Positions 15,038 through 16,698 of a DNA stretch of 16,698 nt are shown here, piece after piece. Below the pieces are notes generated by a model that was not told the origin of the DNA, ran no database searches, and was given only the letters and a program-made list of their open reading frames with translations. The stretch is from DASSYK01 sp036258315 (lineage in GTDB: Bacteria > Actinomycetota > Thermoleophilia > Solirubrobacterales > 70-9). Within the stretch, counting starts at the first letter, position 1. Each line of letters begins with the position of its first letter. The translations under genes and the position numbers were made by a program. The stretch spans positions 1 to 16,698 of the forward strand of contig DATADX010000030.1 in NCBI GenBank assembly GCA_036258315.1, in the 5' to 3' direction.

Positions 15038-15738
15038 CCCGCCGGATCTGGCTCTCGTTGCTCGCCGCCGGGCTGACCGGGGCGCTGTCGCTGGCGGTCG
15101 CGCTCGGCCCCGCCGGGGCGCAGTCGCCGTACACGATCATCCTCGGCGCCGCGGCCCCGGCCGACGCCAGCTGCCCGGCGGACTGCCTCGTCGAGGCCGA
15201 GGTGACGGGTTTCCAGACCTCGATCGGAAAGATCAGGAATCCCTTCGTCGTCCCATCGGCGGGGAACGTCGTCGCCTGGTCGATCAAGCTCGGCAAGCCG
15301 CGCAAGCCCGACCGCCGCTCCTTCACCGAGGAGTTCGGGGCGTCGGTCGCGAGGCTGGCGGTGCTCCGGCAGGTCCCCGGCCGGAGTGACCCCCCGCGCT
15401 ACAAGCTGCTGCGCCAGAGCCCGGTCGAGCAGCTCGCGCCCTTCTTCGGCTCCACCACGACCTTCACGCTGACGACGCCGCTCGCGGCCAAGCGAGGCGA
15501 CGTCGTCGCGCTCACGATCCCGAGTTGGGCCCCCGCCTTCGCGGTCAACCAGAGCAACGCGACGAAGTGGGTCGCGAGCCGGCGGCGGACCAAGAAGCGC
15601 GGCGGCTGCGCCGACGACGACGGCCGGGCCAACATCGACGCCGGGGCGCCGCACGTGAAGAAGGGGACACAGCGGCCCTACGGCTGCGTCTACGAGGGCG
15701 CCCGCCTGCTCTACTCGGCGACCTTCCTGCCCGACTGA
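15034..15738 (+). CDS. Secreted protein of unknown family, paralogue 2
   Basis: 234 residues from a GTG that overlaps the stop of paralogue 1 (GTGA). Starts MTRRIWLSLLAAGLTGAL, a typical signal peptide, with a cleavage site at about AGA-QSPY (29/30). The mature part repeats the paralogue blocks: IILGAAAPAD, CPADC, TGFQTSIG, NPFVVPSAGNVVAWSIKLG, FTEEFGASVARLAVL, FFGSTTTF, IPSWAPAFAVNQ, ASRRRT, YGCVYEGARLLYSAT. Cysteines at 47, 51, 192 and 218 match the four of the partner. It lacks the lysine/proline tail. This is an old tandem duplication, kept under coupled translation, so the two products may work together. The frame is open far upstream, but that part lies inside paralogue 1 and is not meaningful. 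Confidence 0.85.
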   Translation: MTRRIWLSLLAAGLTGALSLAVALGPAGAQSPYTIILGAAAPADASCPADCLVEAEVTGFQTSIGKIRNPFVVPSAGNVVAWSIKLGKPRKPDRRSFTEEFGASVARLAVLRQVPGRSDPPRYKLLRQSPVEQLAPFFGSTTTFTLTTPLAAKRGDVVALTIPSWAPAFAVNQSNATKWVASRRRTKKRGGCADDDGRANIDAGAPHVKKGTQRPYGCVYEGARLLYSATFLPD

Positions 15739-15748
15739 CCCGCGCCGG

Positions 15749-16090
15749 CTAGCCGCAGGCGGCGGGATTCTGCTCGCAGGCCTTCTCGAACGCCTCCTCG
15801 GGGCTGCCCGGGGGCGGCGGCTTGTCGTTGGTCGGCGAGTCCTCCTTGGCGGGATCGACCGGCTTCGCGACGCCCCCGGTGCCGCTGTCGGTGGTCGTCT
15901 CCTCCGTCTCGGCCGGCTCGGTGGTGGTCGTCTCCGGCTCCGGCGCGACGGTGCTCTCAGGGACCGAGATCGAGGGGACCGTCGGCTCCGGCGCGTCGGA
16001 GTCGTCGTCCCCGCACCCGACCGCACCGACCGCGAACAGTGAGAGGAGGCCGATCAGGGAGAGCGATGCGGCCCGCCGCCCGCGCCTCAC
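15749..16090 (-). CDS. Small acidic lipoprotein of unknown function
   Basis: 113 residues from the GTG at 16090, which overlaps the stop of the zinc-ribbon gene (GTGA); a longer upstream frame is rejected for that reason. MRRGRRAASLSLIGLLSLFAV opens a lipoprotein signal with a probable lipidated Cys26 (AVGC). After it comes GDDD and a Thr/Glu/Pro-rich, low-complexity stretch (repeated TTTTEP/ETTT-type runs) likely to be an extended spacer on the outside of the membrane. The end EEAFEKACEQNPAACG has two cysteines and could be a small disulfide-held tip. No domain is recognised. It converges on the secreted pair with only 10 bases between the stops. Confidence 0.75.
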   Translation of the reverse strand: MRRGRRAASLSLIGLLSLFAVGAVGCGDDDSDAPEPTVPSISVPESTVAPEPETTTTEPAETEETTTDSGTGGVAKPVDPAKEDSPTNDKPPPPGSPEEAFEKACEQNPAACG

Positions 16091-16365
16091 TCTGACCCGT
16101 CGAGCGCCGGCTGGCGCAGGCCGCAATAGGGACAGTCGCTGACATCGAGCCCGATCAGCTGCTCGCACCGCCTACAGACGCGCAGGTTCTCCGGTGTCCT
16201 CACCAGGGCCGTCTCGGAGGGCGCAAGCGGCAGCGTCGTGCCCACGATCCGCATCTCCTCCCCGGTCTCCCGATCCACGTAGATCCCATCCTCCCGCGCC
16301 ACGGCAATCGCCTCCCGCCCAGAGGCTGGGGCCCTCAACCGATAAGTCTGCTCAGGCTTCTGCAC
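16087..16365 (-). CDS. Small zinc-ribbon protein
   Basis: 92 residues, GTG start. The C-terminal half carries CRRC (with LIGLDV between) and CPYCG: two CxxC pairs typical of a zinc ribbon. The N-terminal half reads TYRLRAPASGREAIAVAR, DGIYVDRETGEEMRIVG. No membrane segment is predicted, so it is cytosolic. It may bind nucleic acid or another protein, as small zinc ribbons often do, but nothing further is visible. It precedes and overlaps the lipoprotein gene, so the two are coupled. Start choice is fair: no ATG exists early, and a -10-like box lies upstream. Confidence 0.75.
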   Translation of the reverse strand: MQKPEQTYRLRAPASGREAIAVAREDGIYVDRETGEEMRIVGTTLPLAPSETALVRTPENLRVCRRCEQLIGLDVSDCPYCGLRQPALDGSE

Positions 16366-16380
16366 GAGGCAGGCACCTTA
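16366..16380 (-). promoter_or_regulatory. Candidate promoter of the zinc-ribbon/lipoprotein pair
   Basis: On the minus strand TAAGGT (complement of 16375-16380) ends 9 bases before the GTG at 16365. The same bases AAGGTG could instead be a Shine-Dalgarno sequence with an 8-base spacer, so the role is ambiguous. Confidence 0.35.
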
Positions 16381-16452
16381 ACAACGGCCCCCGACCACTG
16401 CCCAACCCGGCTTGGCTGCTCGGGACGGGCCCCGGCGGGCCGCCCCCACCAA

Positions 16453-16465
16453 TAGCGTCCGCGTG
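16453..16465 (+). promoter_or_regulatory. Candidate leaderless promoter for the glycosyltransferase gene
   Basis: TAGCGT at 16453-16458 is 7 bases before the GTG at 16466 (4 bases before the in-frame GTG at 16463). The spacing favours the GTG at 16466. No Shine-Dalgarno sequence is present. Confidence 0.4.
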
Positions 16466-16698
16466 GTGCGAGTCTTGATTTTTCACGGATACCTGTTGCG
16501 GGGAACCGGGTCGAACGTCTACAACGCCAGCCTGGCCCAGGCCCTGAGCCGCCTCGGCCACGAGGTTCACCTGCTCTGCCAGGACCGCGACGCCGACAAG
16601 CTCGACTGGGTCCGCCGGCCTCCCGGCCCGGGGTCGATCACGATCCACGTCCCCGACATCGGCGGCCTCCTCCCCGTCTACGTCGCCGACCGCTACCA
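16466..16698 (+). CDS. Glycosyltransferase, GT4-like, N-terminal fragment (gene runs off the window)
   Basis: The first 77 codons of a gene cut by the window end. It reads MRVLIFHGYLLRGTGSNVYN, then SLAQALSRLGHEVHLLCQDR, then an ITIHVPDIGGLLPVYV stretch. The 'V-L-x-F-H-G…GTGSNVYN…L…GHEVHL' pattern is the N-terminal Rossmann-like domain of family 4 glycosyltransferases, where the glycine loop contacts the donor phosphate. Substrate cannot be inferred. A second in-frame GTG at 16463 is an alternative start. Confidence 0.8.
   Translation, partial: MRVLIFHGYLLRGTGSNVYNASLAQALSRLGHEVHLLCQDRDADKLDWVRRPPGPGSITIHVPDIGGLLPVYVADRY

Noticed and set aside
15746..15755. Palindrome CGGCTAGCCG at the convergent stops as a terminator
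   Set aside because: The stem is 4 bp around a 2-base centre with no T-run; too weak, and such palindromes are common in GC-rich DNA.
16091..16168. Longer N-terminus for the lipoprotein
   Set aside because: It would put some 26 residues before the signal peptide and overlap the zinc-ribbon gene; the GTG at 16090 forms a standard GTGA junction.
1..16698. tRNA/rRNA genes, CRISPR arrays, insertion sequences or prophage genes
   Set aside because: Looked for by eye on both strands; no tRNA-like TTCGA arm context, evenly spaced repeats, transposase motifs or phage proteins were found.

Overview
The window is high-GC bacterial DNA with many GTG starts, 4-base start/stop overlaps and few Shine-Dalgarno sequences. 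Gene content and order (rpsI-glmM-glmS-acpS-nnr-alr) point to an actinomycete (Actinomycetota). Several TANNNT boxes a few bases before the start codon and the style of the secreted proteins suggest the Thermoleophilia/Solirubrobacterales side of the phylum. That placement is an inference; no rRNA is present to test it.

Bases 1-9899 are a plus-strand housekeeping block. It runs: 3' end of rpsI (S9); glmM and glmS (amino-sugar precursors for the cell wall); a small orphan ORF resembling the end of a DUF3352 protein; acpS (activates acyl carrier protein); nnr (NAD(P)HX repair); alr (D-alanine for peptidoglycan); a CCA-adding/poly(A)-polymerase-type nucleotidyltransferase with an HD domain; a HIT hydrolase; an enoyl-CoA hydratase-family enzyme; and a free-standing infA (IF-1). 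From nnr to the HIT gene every junction is a GTGA overlap, so this part is probably one translationally coupled message. Candidate promoters lie before glmS, nnr and infA.

Bases 9900-10323 hold no intact gene. They do contain a clear coding remnant whose frame changes at about 10147; restoring one base gives a continuous C-terminus ending at 10281. It looks like a frameshifted, start-less gene, or a gene hit by a sequencing error.

Bases 10324-14178 read leftward: a DrrA-like ABC ATPase, two ABC-2 permeases and a GH63-like (alpha/alpha)6 glycosidase related to glucosylglycerate/mannosylglycerate hydrolases. The first three genes overlap by 4 bases each.

Bases 14179-14272 are a divergent promoter region with an 11-bp palindrome. 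To its right, 14273-15738, are two tandem paralogous secreted proteins of unknown function that share four cysteines and long conserved blocks and are joined by a GTGA overlap. Converging on them is a leftward pair (15749-16365): a zinc-ribbon protein overlapping a small acidic lipoprotein. The window ends inside a rightward GT4-type glycosyltransferase gene.

No tRNA, rRNA, CRISPR array, transposase or prophage gene was seen. No clearly new multi-gene system is evident. The best leads are the tandem secreted pair, the broken gene after infA, the orphan DUF3352-like ORF and the repeated leaderless-promoter layout.
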